Assembly: GCA_030447045.1 (NCBI GenBank)
Contig: JAUJMB010000003.1
Location: 1 to 30,031 of the forward strand
DNA length: 30,031 bases
Direction of reading: 5' to 3'
Source of the DNA: Rubrobacteraceae bacterium
GTDB taxonomy: Bacteria > Actinomycetota > Rubrobacteria > Rubrobacterales > Rubrobacteraceae
Positions 1 to 7,148 of this stretch are shown here, piece after piece; within the stretch, counting starts at the first letter, position 1; every line of letters begins with the position of its first letter. The notes below the pieces were generated by a model that ran no database searches, had not been told where the DNA came from, and saw only the letters and a program-made list of their open reading frames with translations. A program made the position numbers and the translations under genes.

Positions 1-131
1 TGGGCCAGCCTGGCGCTCCGGCGCTGGGAGGCCGTGAAGCTCTCCGCGAGGGCCTGGTAGGAGTCGCGCTGGGCCTCGGTCATCTCCCTGGCCGTGCGGG
101 TGATCTTCTCGACGTTCGTGGTAGTAGCCAC
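1..131 (-). CDS. Phasin-like protein, N-terminal part (runs off window)
   Basis: Only the first 43 codons are inside the window. The start is GTG at 131-129, chosen because GGAGGTAAG lies just upstream (complement of 136-144) and a good promoter precedes it. The visible peptide begins VATTTNVEKITRTAREMT and continues as a polar, Gln/Ala/Arg-rich amphipathic helix without a signal peptide or membrane segment. That composition resembles phasin-type granule coat proteins, and a PhaC-like gene lies 20 kb away, but 43 residues are too few for a firm call. It may equally be an unrelated helical protein. Confidence 0.5.
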   Translation of the reverse strand, partial: MATTTNVEKITRTAREMTEAQRDSYQALAESFTASQRRSARLA

Positions 132-178
132 TGGTCTTACCTCCATAATGGTTGATCTCTTCATCTATATTCCTTACG

Positions 179-212
179 CATATATATACCACACTCTCGC
201 GTTGCAAAACAA
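179..212 (-). promoter_or_regulatory. Promoter of the phasin-like gene
   Basis: On the minus strand TTGTTT (212-207) is followed after 18 bases by TATATA (188-183). An overlapping alternative is TTGCAA (207-202) with TATATG (184-179), spacer 17. The region is a sharp AT-rich island in GC-rich DNA and would give a leader of roughly 45 nt before the GTG start. Confidence 0.6.
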
Positions 213-408
213 CCTGTCTGCGCTTCGGGTGAATTGGGTCACACACCGGGGTGTTCGGGCCCTGGGAGTGGCCGGATGCAGGTTCTCGACCGGGCTGTTT
301 CGTCGAGGGCCGGCCGGGATCGGGATCGGCGGTTCTTCCACGGGGCCCCGCGGCGCCGGCCGGCACCCCGAGACGCCAGCCTGGCCTCCCTGGTAAGGCG
401 ACCTAGCC

Positions 409-463
409 GGAGGCAACCCAACTGGACCCGCTGGCTACCATGAGACGCTCAGGGGTTGCCTCC
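409..463. repeat. 11-bp perfect inverted repeat in GNAT gene leader
   Basis: GGAGGCAACCC at 409-419 is the exact reverse complement of 453-463, separated by 33 bases; one more CCGG pairing is possible with a single-base bulge. It lies about 100 bases upstream of the acetyltransferase start. It matches no riboswitch class I recognise and has no T-run. The rest of 213-559 shows only GC-rich sequence with no convincing gene. Confidence 0.5.
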
Positions 464-559
464 CGGCGACGTCCATCCTCCAAAGGGATGCGCCGCATCG
501 GTCGAAGATGTTACGGCCCGCGAGGAGGCCTCGAGACTCGAAGACAAGGAGCGGCGGCC

Positions 560-1384
560 ATGGGCGTCACAAGCCAGGACACCTCTTCTGAGGGGATGGC
601 CGCGGCGATCGAGGCGAATATCGTCGAGACGTCCTCGCTCTTCGGTCGCGTGCCGGGCACGGATTTGCACGACGAAGATCCCGACCTGCGCTTCTACGTC
701 ACCGCCGGGGTCCCCTTTCCCCTCTTCAACCACGTCCACCTGACGAGGCTGCTGCGGGAGAACCCAGACGCCAGGATCGGGGAGATCCGGCGTCACTACG
801 CGGCGCGCCGGCTCCCCTTTGTGTGGTCGGTGGGCCCTTTCAGCCGTCCGTCGGATCTCGGTTCGCGGCTGGAGTCGCACGGCCTGAGGTGCGTGGAACG
901 GCTGCCTGGCATAGCCGCGGACCTGCGGGCACTCAACGAGGACATCCCGTTCCCTGCCGGGTTGACCGTAGAGCGGGTGGGCGACGCCGAGGTTTTGAGG
1001 GAGCACGTCGAAGTCGCGAGGGCGGGGTTCGGGATGCCGGGGTTCGTCACCGGGGCACTTCTCGAGGCCTGTAGCGTTTTGGGCCTGGAGGAAGACGACC
1101 CGTTCGGTCACTACGTGGGTCGGCTCGGCGGGGAGGTGCTCGCCACGGCCTCGCTCTCGCTCGCGGCGGGAGTTGCAGGAATCTTCAACGTCGTCACCCT
1201 GCCCAAAGCGAGGAGACGGGGGATGGGCGCGGCGCTGACGCTGGCGGCGCTGCGAGACGCCCGCAAGCGGGGGTACCGTATCGGCATCCTGCAGTCCTCG
1301 GCCATGGGCCTGGGCGTCTACCGTCGCCTGGGCTTCGGGCAGTACGGCACCCACCTCGTGTACGCGGGGACCGGACAGGAGTGA
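560..1384 (+). CDS. GNAT family N-acetyltransferase
   Basis: A 274-residue protein whose C-terminal half carries a GNAT fold. The acetyl-CoA pyrophosphate loop is visible as RRRGMGAALT, followed by the helix AALRDARKRGY and the typical closing strands LQSSAMGLGVYRRLGF. The N-terminal half (about 130 residues) looks like a degenerate second GNAT-like domain. ATG 560 is preferred because AGGAG sits at 546-550. The frame is open 120 bases further upstream, but that extension is Arg-rich with no ribosome site. The substrate cannot be read from sequence. It stands alone and converges on the small HNH gene. Confidence 0.85.
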   Translation: MGVTSQDTSSEGMAAAIEANIVETSSLFGRVPGTDLHDEDPDLRFYVTAGVPFPLFNHVHLTRLLRENPDARIGEIRRHYAARRLPFVWSVGPFSRPSDLGSRLESHGLRCVERLPGIAADLRALNEDIPFPAGLTVERVGDAEVLREHVEVARAGFGMPGFVTGALLEACSVLGLEEDDPFGHYVGRLGGEVLATASLSLAAGVAGIFNVVTLPKARRRGMGAALTLAALRDARKRGYRIGILQSSAMGLGVYRRLGFGQYGTHLVYAGTGQE

Positions 1385-1418
1385 GCCCCGCGGGGGCCCC
1401 TCCAAACGCTCGCTGTGT

Positions 1419-1739
1419 CTAAAGGACGCCGCGGCGGCGAGACGTCGTGCCGTGGGGCTTCTTGCCGATCCAGGCGACGAACTTCTGGATGTCCGGGTGC
1501 GACCTGAGGGCTTCGATGGTGTTGTAGTCGCGTTCGAGCTCTTTATTGTCGAGGACCGTGTGGATGTGGCGGTGGCACGGGGAGCACAGGCCGACGGTGC
1601 GGTGGATCTCCTGCCGGTCGAAGGTCTTCTTGTTCTTTTTGTTCTTGTGGCGCGTCCTGGGGACGAGGTGGTGGCGCGTCAGCCGCTCCACCGTCCGGCC
1701 GCAGAGCCCGCACTCCCCGGCGCCGTTGGTATCGTTCAC
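1419..1739 (-). CDS. Small HNH-endonuclease-like protein
   Basis: A 106-residue protein with a compact HNH/McrA-type zinc motif: CGLCG near residue 10, RHHLVPRTRH near 22-31 and CSPCHRHIH near 53-61. These give the two CxxC pairs and His residues expected of a metal-bound beta-beta-alpha nuclease. A Lys/Asn run (KNKKNKK) between the motifs is encoded by unusually AT-rich DNA for this region. The start is GTG 1739-1737; there is no clear Shine-Dalgarno site, but a TAGAAT -10 ends six bases upstream, so the transcript may be leaderless. The target is unknown, and it could be a stand-alone nuclease or a nuclease-derived binding protein. Confidence 0.75.
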   Translation of the reverse strand: MNDTNGAGECGLCGRTVERLTRHHLVPRTRHKNKKNKKTFDRQEIHRTVGLCSPCHRHIHTVLDNKELERDYNTIEALRSHPDIQKFVAWIGKKPHGTTSRRRGVL

Positions 1740-1745
1740 CGGCGG

Positions 1746-1751
1746 ATTCTA
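1746..1751 (-). promoter_or_regulatory. -10 element of the small HNH gene
   Basis: TAGAAT on the minus strand, six bases before the GTG start at 1739, would place transcription start at or next to the start codon. No convincing -35 hexamer was found. Confidence 0.4.
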
Positions 1752-1800
1752 TCGCCCATCCGGGACGCGGCGGGTGATAGCTCTCCCGTGGGCGCCGGGG

Positions 1801-2079
1801 TCAGGAGAAAGCCAGGTCTCGCGCGCCCAGAAGGACCGAGATCTCCCCAAACCCGTCCTCGACGGCCCTTTCCAACCCCGCGCCCGGCCGCTCGAACATG
1901 CCCAGGCGCACCCGCATGACCCTGCCGGAGAAGCGCGCCTGCCAGGCCCCTGCCGCCCTCCCGCCCACAAGTACCACGCCGCGGCCGTCCCCGGCAGGCG
2001 TGTAGACGCGGTCCTGGATATGCGGGTGCACGAAGCGCCCGCGCCCGTCGGGGGCGTAGCCCATCGTGTAACAGTCCCG
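1801..2079 (-). pseudogene. C-terminal remnant of an AlkZ-like (winged-helix) DNA glycosylase
   Basis: About 93 codons remain, ending at a TGA at 1803-1801. The peptide includes DCYTMGYAP, then HPHIQDRVYTPAG, GVVLVGGRAAGAW and a final charged segment. This resembles the C-terminal end of the HTH_42/AlkZ (YcaQ) family of interstrand-crosslink glycosylases, where a LLPxFD(x)YxxGY segment precedes a final beta sheet, usually at the end of a protein of about 350-400 residues. The similarity stops abruptly at about 2079, where the opposite strand begins to encode a glyoxalase-type peptide. The N-terminal winged-helix domains are absent, so it is probably non-functional. Family assignment is from memory of the motif. 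Confidence 0.6.
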
Positions 2080-2291
2080 GCGAGAGGCCGAAGGGCTCCA
2101 TCCTCCACTTCGCCCTGCGGACCTCGGATTGCGACGCGGCCACGGAGCGGGTGCGGGCCGCGGGCGGCACCATCACCCAGGAGCCTGCCGACGCGGTGCT
2201 CGAAGGCGACCCGCCCGTGCCCGTGCGCTACTTGTTCTGCGAAGGGCCGGACGGCGAGCAGATCGAACTGCTGCAGGCCGACCTGCTCTGA
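2073..2291 (+). pseudogene. C-terminal remnant of a glyoxalase/VOC family protein
   Basis: In this frame the DNA encodes a segment starting GERPKGSILHFALRTSD, then an alpha helix (AATERVRAAGG), and ending YLFCEGPDGEQIELLQ before a TGA at 2289-2291. This is the second half of a vicinal-oxygen-chelate beta-alpha-beta-beta-beta unit, including the closing metal-ligand strand with Glu (EQIELLQ). The first half of the module is missing and no start codon with a ribosome site precedes it; the sequence to the left is a glycosylase remnant on the other strand. A short GC hairpin with a T-run follows at 2323-2339, as if the original terminator survived. Confidence 0.7.
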
Positions 2292-2322
2292 TCCACCACA
2301 AGGGTCAACACGCGCAGACCGC

Positions 2323-2339
2323 GCCTCCGCGAGGCTTTT
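2323..2339 (+). terminator. Short intrinsic terminator after the VOC remnant
   Basis: GCCTC, loop CGC, GAGGC, then TTTT. The stem is only 5 bp but all five pairs are consistent with a compact rho-independent terminator; it lies 32 bases after the remnant's stop codon. From here to lexA (2340-2504) I see nothing coding. Confidence 0.5.
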
Positions 2340-2504
2340 AGGCCCTGGAGGTTCCGAGACTTCTAGGAGGGGGAGGCCTAGACCCCGCCCCAAACACGCG
2401 CCCCCAAGAACCTCAAGACCCGATGCCTGACGCCCGTAACCTTCCTCCAAAAGCCCGTCTTTTCGGCAAGCCGCTTCAGGGGCACGAGAACCCTTGGTGG
2501 AGAT

Positions 2505-3164
2505 CTAGCGCCGCCTCCCCCGCGGCGGATGCACGACGTAGACCACCCTTCCCTGCACCTCCGCCTCCTCGGCGGGCACGACGAGGTCCTCGTGGTCCCC
2601 GTTCTCGGGCCGCAGGCGCAAGAACTCCTCCCCGGCCTCGCCCCTCTCGCGGAAGATCCTCTTGACGGTGACCTCCTCCCCGCCCCGCAGGAGCGCGACG
2701 ACGACCTCACCGTCGGCCGGGTTCTCGTCCTCCTCCACGACGAGCACGTCCCCGTCCTCGATCCCGGCCCCCGTCATGCTCTGCCCGACGGTCCGCAAGG
2801 CGTAGCGCCTCTTCCCCGACCGGGAGAACCTGAGCTCGGGCGGCAGGTAGAAGGACTCGTCGTCCACCGCCACGGCCTCGAGGCCCCGCCCGGCGGCGAT
2901 GCGCCCCAGAAGCGGCATCTCCCCCAGAACCTCCCAGCCCTTCCTCGTGAGCCGGACGCCCCGCGCCCGGCGCGACCGGCCCTCCCGCTCGACGTACCCC
3001 TCCTCCTCCAGCCTCTTGAGGTGCTTGTGGGCCGTCTGGGAGCTCCGCAACCCCACGGCCTCCCCCAACTCGCGCACGGTCGGCGCCCCCCCTCTCCCGG
3101 CGCTCAGGCGGGCCAGGTGCCGGAGCATCTCCAACCTCTTGCCCCAATTCTCCGGGACCACCAC
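2505..3164 (-). CDS. lexA: LexA family SOS repressor / S24 autopeptidase
   Basis: A 219-residue protein with the two LexA domains. Residues 1-75 form a winged helix (PTVRELGEAVGLRSSQTAHKHLKRLEEEGY). A linker follows, then the autocleavage domain: Ala-Gly cleavage site at 91-92 in GRIAAGRG, nucleophile Ser129 in VGQSMTGAGIEDGD, and general-base Lys168 in EVTVKRIF. In this family RecA filaments stimulate self-cleavage and derepress the SOS genes. The start is GTG 3164, with GGGAG a few bases upstream. It is divergent from the DUF6504/dnaE2 operon, and an SOS-box-like palindrome lies between them, so it probably represses itself and the mutasome genes. Confidence 0.93.
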   Translation of the reverse strand: MVVPENWGKRLEMLRHLARLSAGRGGAPTVRELGEAVGLRSSQTAHKHLKRLEEEGYVEREGRSRRARGVRLTRKGWEVLGEMPLLGRIAAGRGLEAVAVDDESFYLPPELRFSRSGKRRYALRTVGQSMTGAGIEDGDVLVVEEDENPADGEVVVALLRGGEEVTVKRIFRERGEAGEEFLRLRPENGDHEDLVVPAEEAEVQGRVVYVVHPPRGRRR

Positions 3165-3193
3165 CGCTCCCTTCGTCGTAGCACCCCGGGGAC

Positions 3194-3223
3194 ACTCTAG
3201 CGGATCGTGCCCTGGACTGCAAA
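3194..3223 (-). promoter_or_regulatory. lexA promoter
   Basis: On the minus strand TTTGCA (3223-3218) and TAGAGT (3199-3194) are separated by 18 bases. The -35 hexamer overlaps the LexA-box palindrome at 3220-3233, which is the layout expected for autorepression. Confidence 0.5.
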
Positions 3224-3233
3224 CTACAGTTTG
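3220..3233. promoter_or_regulatory. Putative LexA operator (SOS box)
   Basis: CAAACTACAGTTTG: six-base perfect arms (CAAACT/AGTTTG) around a two-base centre. It fits the Gram-positive/actinobacterial SOS box pattern CGAAC-N4-GTTCG with the symmetric change G to A in each arm. It lies in the divergent region between lexA and the dnaE2 operon, the expected place for control of both. Confidence 0.7.
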
Positions 3234-3441
3234 TGGTAGCGTGGAAGGAGAAAAAAGAGGAGCGCCCCCACCCCGGGCCTCGGAGGCCGAACGGCGACCA
3301 ACCAGTAGCGGCCTTCGAGGGATTGAGGAGGCGAGGACGCCCTTCGCCCGGATTATACCGGGTAGGAAGGGTCCTCCCCACCCCCGGCTCGGCCCTGGCC
3401 CGGAGCCCGGGCCGCTGGCGTTCCCGGGAGAGGAGGGTCTC

Positions 3442-3867
3442 TTGGAGGCGAGCGTCGCGGAGATACACGCCTACCCGCCCAGGCCGGAGGGTTTCGAGGA
3501 GCCGCTGTTCCCGACGGCGGCCTCGAGGCGGGCGGTGGCGGATCACCTGCTGGCCGCGCCCTGGCTCTCGCGGGCTTCGGACCTGGCGCGGGGGTCCGGC
3601 GGCTCGGCCCGCGCCGCGCGGGAGCCGGTGGAGTTCGATGGCGCCGCCGGCCAGCTTGGGGTCTCATGGTCCTCGGGCCGGAGACGGTACGCGAAGAGGC
3701 GGCTCGTGGTAAGGGAGCTCGCGCGCTGGCGGGAGGTCTCAGGCTGGTGGGACGAGGGGCGGTCCGTCGACAGGAGCGTCTTCAGGGTGCTCCTCTCGTG
3801 CGGGTCGGTGGTGGACCTGGCCAGGGAGAGGCCCGGCGGCTGGTTCCTCGTGGGCGTGGTGGATTGA
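3442..3867 (+). CDS. DUF6504-like protein in the DnaE2 operon
   Basis: A 141-residue protein. The C-terminal 65 residues (RRYAKRRLVVRELARW, then WWDEGRSVDRSVFRVLLS, ending GGWFLVGVVD) resemble the small DUF6504 domain seen beside imuB/dnaE2 in actinobacteria, and the tail end of ImuB itself. The N-terminal part, with IHAYPPRPEGFEEP, is Pro/Ala-rich and not recognised. The start is taken as TTG 3442 because AGGAGG lies at 3431-3436; the frame is open further upstream, but that part is low-complexity. The stop overlaps the dnaE2 start (TTGA), implying coupled translation. Its role as a mutasome accessory factor is inferred from position. Confidence 0.7.
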   Translation: MEASVAEIHAYPPRPEGFEEPLFPTAASRRAVADHLLAAPWLSRASDLARGSGGSARAAREPVEFDGAAGQLGVSWSSGRRRYAKRRLVVRELARWREVSGWWDEGRSVDRSVFRVLLSCGSVVDLARERPGGWFLVGVVD

Positions 3868-6800
3868 GCACCCCCCGAAGCTTCGTCCACCTGCACGTCA
3901 GGAGCGGCTTCTCCTACGGCTACGGCGTGGCGACGCCCGCGGAGCTGCTGGAGGAGGCGGCGCGCACGGGGATGCGCTCGATGGCCTTGACCGACAGGGA
4001 CGGGCTGTACGGCATCCCGCGCTTCCTGGAGGCCTCTGGAGAGATCGGCCTCTCCCCCATCGTCGGGGCGGAGGTGAGCATCGGGGGCGGCGGGCACCTC
4101 GTGCTGCTGGCCGAGGGGATGGAGGGGTACCGTTCGCTGTGCCGGCTCATCACGGCCTACAGGTGCTCCTCCGGGGACCGGCGCCGTCCGTCTTGCCCGC
4201 TGGCGACGGTGCTGGAGCACGCCGCAGGGCTCGTGTGCCTTACCGGGGCGATCCCGTTCGGGCTACTGCCCCGTCTCCTCCTCTCCGGACGCGGCACCCG
4301 GGCCGCGGAGGTCTTGGGGCTTCTGCGGGAGGCGTTCGGGCGGGACGGTGTCTTCGCGGAGCTAACGGACGACGGGACGGCCGGCGGCCGGGGGAGGCTC
4401 GCGAAGGTCGCGGCGTTCGCGCGGGCGGTGGGCCTGCCGACCCTGGCGACGAACGAGGCGGCTTACCTGCGGCCGGGGGACCATCGCCTGCACGAGGTAA
4501 TGGTGGCGGCCTCGCACCTGTCTTCCTTGCCTGGTCCGGAGTACCGCCCCACAGACCAGCTCTACCTGAAGCCCCCGGGTGGGATGCGTCGGCTCTTCGC
4601 GGGGTACCCGGAGGCGCTGGCGAACGTTGCTGCGGTGGCGGGGCGGTGCGCCGGGGCGGTGGACCTGTCGGGAGGGGTGCACGTGCCCGTCGCGAGGGTC
4701 CCACGTGGGGCGTCGGCGCGAGGGGTCCTGAGGAGGGAGGCGTTCGCCGGGGCGAGGAGGCGCTACGGCGAAGGCGGCGAGGACCCGACGCTCGCGGAGG
4801 TGGCAGCAAGGCTCAGGCGGGAGCTCCGGTGCATAGACCGTCGGGGTTTCGCGCCTTACTTCCTGGTGGCCCAAGAGGCGCGGGGGATCGCAAAGGCGAG
4901 GGGCATCCCGGTGACGGGTAGGGGGAGCGCGGCCAACAGCCTGGTCTCGTACTGCCTGGGGCTGACCCAGCCGGAGCCGTTCGGCAACGGGCTGCTCTTC
5001 GAGAGGTTCATGCACGAGGGTCGCCTGGACCCGCCGGACATAGACCTGGATTTCTGCTCCGTAAGAAGGGACGAGGTGAGGTTCGAGATGATCCGTCGCC
5101 ACAGAGGGAGCGGGGCGGCGGAGGCGGCGACCGTCCAGACCATGTCCCTGCGCGGGGCGGTGAGGGTGGCCGCCCGCGCGCTCGGGCACCCGCCGCGCGA
5201 GATAGACGCGCTCTCCCGCCACGTCCCGACCCGGTTCAGGGACCGCAACAGGGTGTACGCGGGGCTCTCGGGGTGGAAGGAGGCGCTGGAGGAGCCGGCC
5301 ATGCGAGGCCACCCCCTGCAAGACACGAAGAAGTACCGGCTTCTCCTGGAGCTCTCCGCGGGTCTCCTTGGGCGCGTCAGGGAGGCCGGGACCCACAGCG
5401 GCGGGATGGTCTTCGGGACGGCGGAGCGCCACCTCTCCGAGCTGGTGCCGCTCGAGCCCTCGGGGAAGGAGGGGCTCTTGCGCTGCCAGTACGACAAGGA
5501 CGACCTGGAGCGGGTAGGCCTCCCGAAGCTCGACCTGCTGGGCCTGCGGATGCACACCGCGCTGCACAGGGCAGGCGTCCTCGCTACGAAGAGGACCGGC
5601 AGGAAGGTGGACCCCTACGATCTCCCGCCCGAGGACGGGGAGACCTACAGGCTCATCCAGACCGGAAAGAACGCCGGGATGTTCCAGCTCGAGTCGCCGG
5701 GGCAGATGCATTTGAGCCGGCGGCTCAGGCCCGGGAGGTTCACGGACCTTGTGGCCCAGATCTCGCTCTTCAGGCCGGGGCCCGTCAGGGGGGACCTTGT
5801 AACCCCCTTCGTCAGGAGAAAGAACGGCGAAGTGGCGCACGAGGCCATCCTGCCGCAACTCGACGAGGTGCTGCGCCGCACCTACGGCGTCCTCGTCTAC
5901 CAGGAGCAGGTCCTCGCCGTGGCGAACGCCGTGGCGGGCTTCAGCCTTATGGAGGGGGACCTTCTCCGCCGCGCCATGACCAAGGACCGTGGCCCGAACG
6001 CCATGAACGGCCTGCGCCGCGACTTCCTGAACCGGGCGGAGGGCAACGGCGTCCCGGCTGCAAAAGCGAGCGAGGTCTTCTCCTGGATGGAGGGCTTCTC
6101 CGTCTACGGCTTCTCCGCCGCCCACGCCGCCTCCTTCGCCGAGCTCTCCTACGCCAGCGCCTACATGAGGACGCATTACCCGGCCGAGTTCTTCTGCGCC
6201 CTCCTGGGCTCCCAGCCGATGGGCTTCTACAGCCCCAGGCTGCTGCTGAACGAGGCGAGGAGGATCGGGCTCGGGATACTCCCGCCTGACGCCAACGTCT
6301 CGGAGGGAGACTTCACCGTCGAGGACGCCCCCGAAGGCCCCGCGCTCCGCGTCGGCCTCCGCTACTGCAAGGGCCTCTCCGAGAGGGCCATCGCCTCCAT
6401 CGAGGCCGAGCGGCGCGGGAGGCCCTTCGTCTCCGTCGCCGACCTGTACGGCAGAACCGCCGTCGAGAGGGACTCGCTGGAGAACCTCGTCAGGGGCGGG
6501 TTCCTAGACGGCCTGCCTGATAGAGGCAACAGGTCCAAGCTGCTGGACGATGCCGGGTCCCTGCCGAAGAAGAGGCGGCGGGCGGGGCAGCCCGAGATAC
6601 CCCTGACGCACCCGGCGAGCTGGTGGGTCTCGCGCGAGAGGAGGAGCATTCGGCACCTGCCCCTGGCCGGGAACGCTAAAGAGAGGATGGAGTGGGAGGT
6701 CCTGGGCCTCAACGTCCGCCGGCATCCCCTCCTCCCCTACCGCGCGGCGCTGGAGGAGCTGGGGGTGGCTTCGAGCGAGGAGATCAAGGAACTTCCGCAC

Positions 6801-7145
6801 GGTACCCGTGCCCGCGCGGCCGGCCTCATAGAGTGCCTGCAGAGCCCCCCGACCAAGAGCGGCCACCGGGTCTACTTCCTCCTGATAGAGGACGAGAGCG
6901 GCCTGCTGCAGGCCACCCTCTTCCGGTCTGCCTACAGCAGGTGCGGCGACCTGCTCCACCGCGAAGGCGCCTTCCTGCTCGAGGGCCGGGTGGAGAGGAC
7001 CGCCGCCAGGGGCTTCGCCTTTCTCGTCGACCGCGCGCGGAGCCTGCGCGAGGCCCTCGCTGGCGCCGCGATGCCGGCGCCGCGGGTTACGCCTTCGCCC
7101 GGGGCCTTCTTGCGGGCGGGGAGGCGCGGCAGAAAGGCCAGCTAA
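3864..7145 (+). CDS. dnaE2: Error-prone DNA polymerase III alpha subunit DnaE2
   Basis: A 1093-residue C-family polymerase, the usual DnaE2 length and shorter than replicative DnaE. The N-terminal PHP domain starts at residue 7 (FVHLHVRSGFSYGYG, with His9 and His11). The palm carries PDIDLDF with Asp392 and Asp394, and the third catalytic Asp557 in KLDLLGLR. Further on are the fingers and beta-binding region and a C-terminal OB fold (YFLLIEDESGLLQATLF). DnaE2 does translesion synthesis in SOS mutagenesis, usually with ImuA/ImuB. The start is TTG 3864, overlapping the preceding stop; the frame is open further upstream but that part overlaps the DUF6504 gene. It ends three bases from the convergent nuclease gene with no visible terminator. 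Confidence 0.93.
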   Translation: MSTPRSFVHLHVRSGFSYGYGVATPAELLEEAARTGMRSMALTDRDGLYGIPRFLEASGEIGLSPIVGAEVSIGGGGHLVLLAEGMEGYRSLCRLITAYRCSSGDRRRPSCPLATVLEHAAGLVCLTGAIPFGLLPRLLLSGRGTRAAEVLGLLREAFGRDGVFAELTDDGTAGGRGRLAKVAAFARAVGLPTLATNEAAYLRPGDHRLHEVMVAASHLSSLPGPEYRPTDQLYLKPPGGMRRLFAGYPEALANVAAVAGRCAGAVDLSGGVHVPVARVPRGASARGVLRREAFAGARRRYGEGGEDPTLAEVAARLRRELRCIDRRGFAPYFLVAQEARGIAKARGIPVTGRGSAANSLVSYCLGLTQPEPFGNGLLFERFMHEGRLDPPDIDLDFCSVRRDEVRFEMIRRHRGSGAAEAATVQTMSLRGAVRVAARALGHPPREIDALSRHVPTRFRDRNRVYAGLSGWKEALEEPAMRGHPLQDTKKYRLLLELSAGLLGRVREAGTHSGGMVFGTAERHLSELVPLEPSGKEGLLRCQYDKDDLERVGLPKLDLLGLRMHTALHRAGVLATKRTGRKVDPYDLPPEDGETYRLIQTGKNAGMFQLESPGQMHLSRRLRPGRFTDLVAQISLFRPGPVRGDLVTPFVRRKNGEVAHEAILPQLDEVLRRTYGVLVYQEQVLAVANAVAGFSLMEGDLLRRAMTKDRGPNAMNGLRRDFLNRAEGNGVPAAKASEVFSWMEGFSVYGFSAAHAASFAELSYASAYMRTHYPAEFFCALLGSQPMGFYSPRLLLNEARRIGLGILPPDANVSEGDFTVEDAPEGPALRVGLRYCKGLSERAIASIEAERRGRPFVSVADLYGRTAVERDSLENLVRGGFLDGLPDRGNRSKLLDDAGSLPKKRRRAGQPEIPLTHPASWWVSRERRSIRHLPLAGNAKERMEWEVLGLNVRRHPLLPYRAALEELGVASSEEIKELPHGTRARAAGLIECLQSPPTKSGHRVYFLLIEDESGLLQATLFRSAYSRCGDLLHREGAFLLEGRVERTAARGFAFLVDRARSLREALAGAAMPAPRVTPSPGAFLRAGRRGRKAS

Positions 7146-7148
7146 GGG

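Noticed and set aside
440..559. 40-codon N-terminal extension of the GNAT protein
   Set aside because: Arg-rich, no ribosome site, and it crosses the inverted repeat; AGGAG precedes ATG 560.
2707..3546. Minus-strand frame overlapping lexA and the DUF6504 region
   Set aside because: Different frame from lexA, composition of a GC shadow, and it would read through the SOS box.
4362..6176. 604-codon open frame on the minus strand inside dnaE2
   Set aside because: It is a high-GC shadow of dnaE2: His/Arg/Pro-rich composition, no domain, no ribosome site, and fully covered by a clear polymerase gene.
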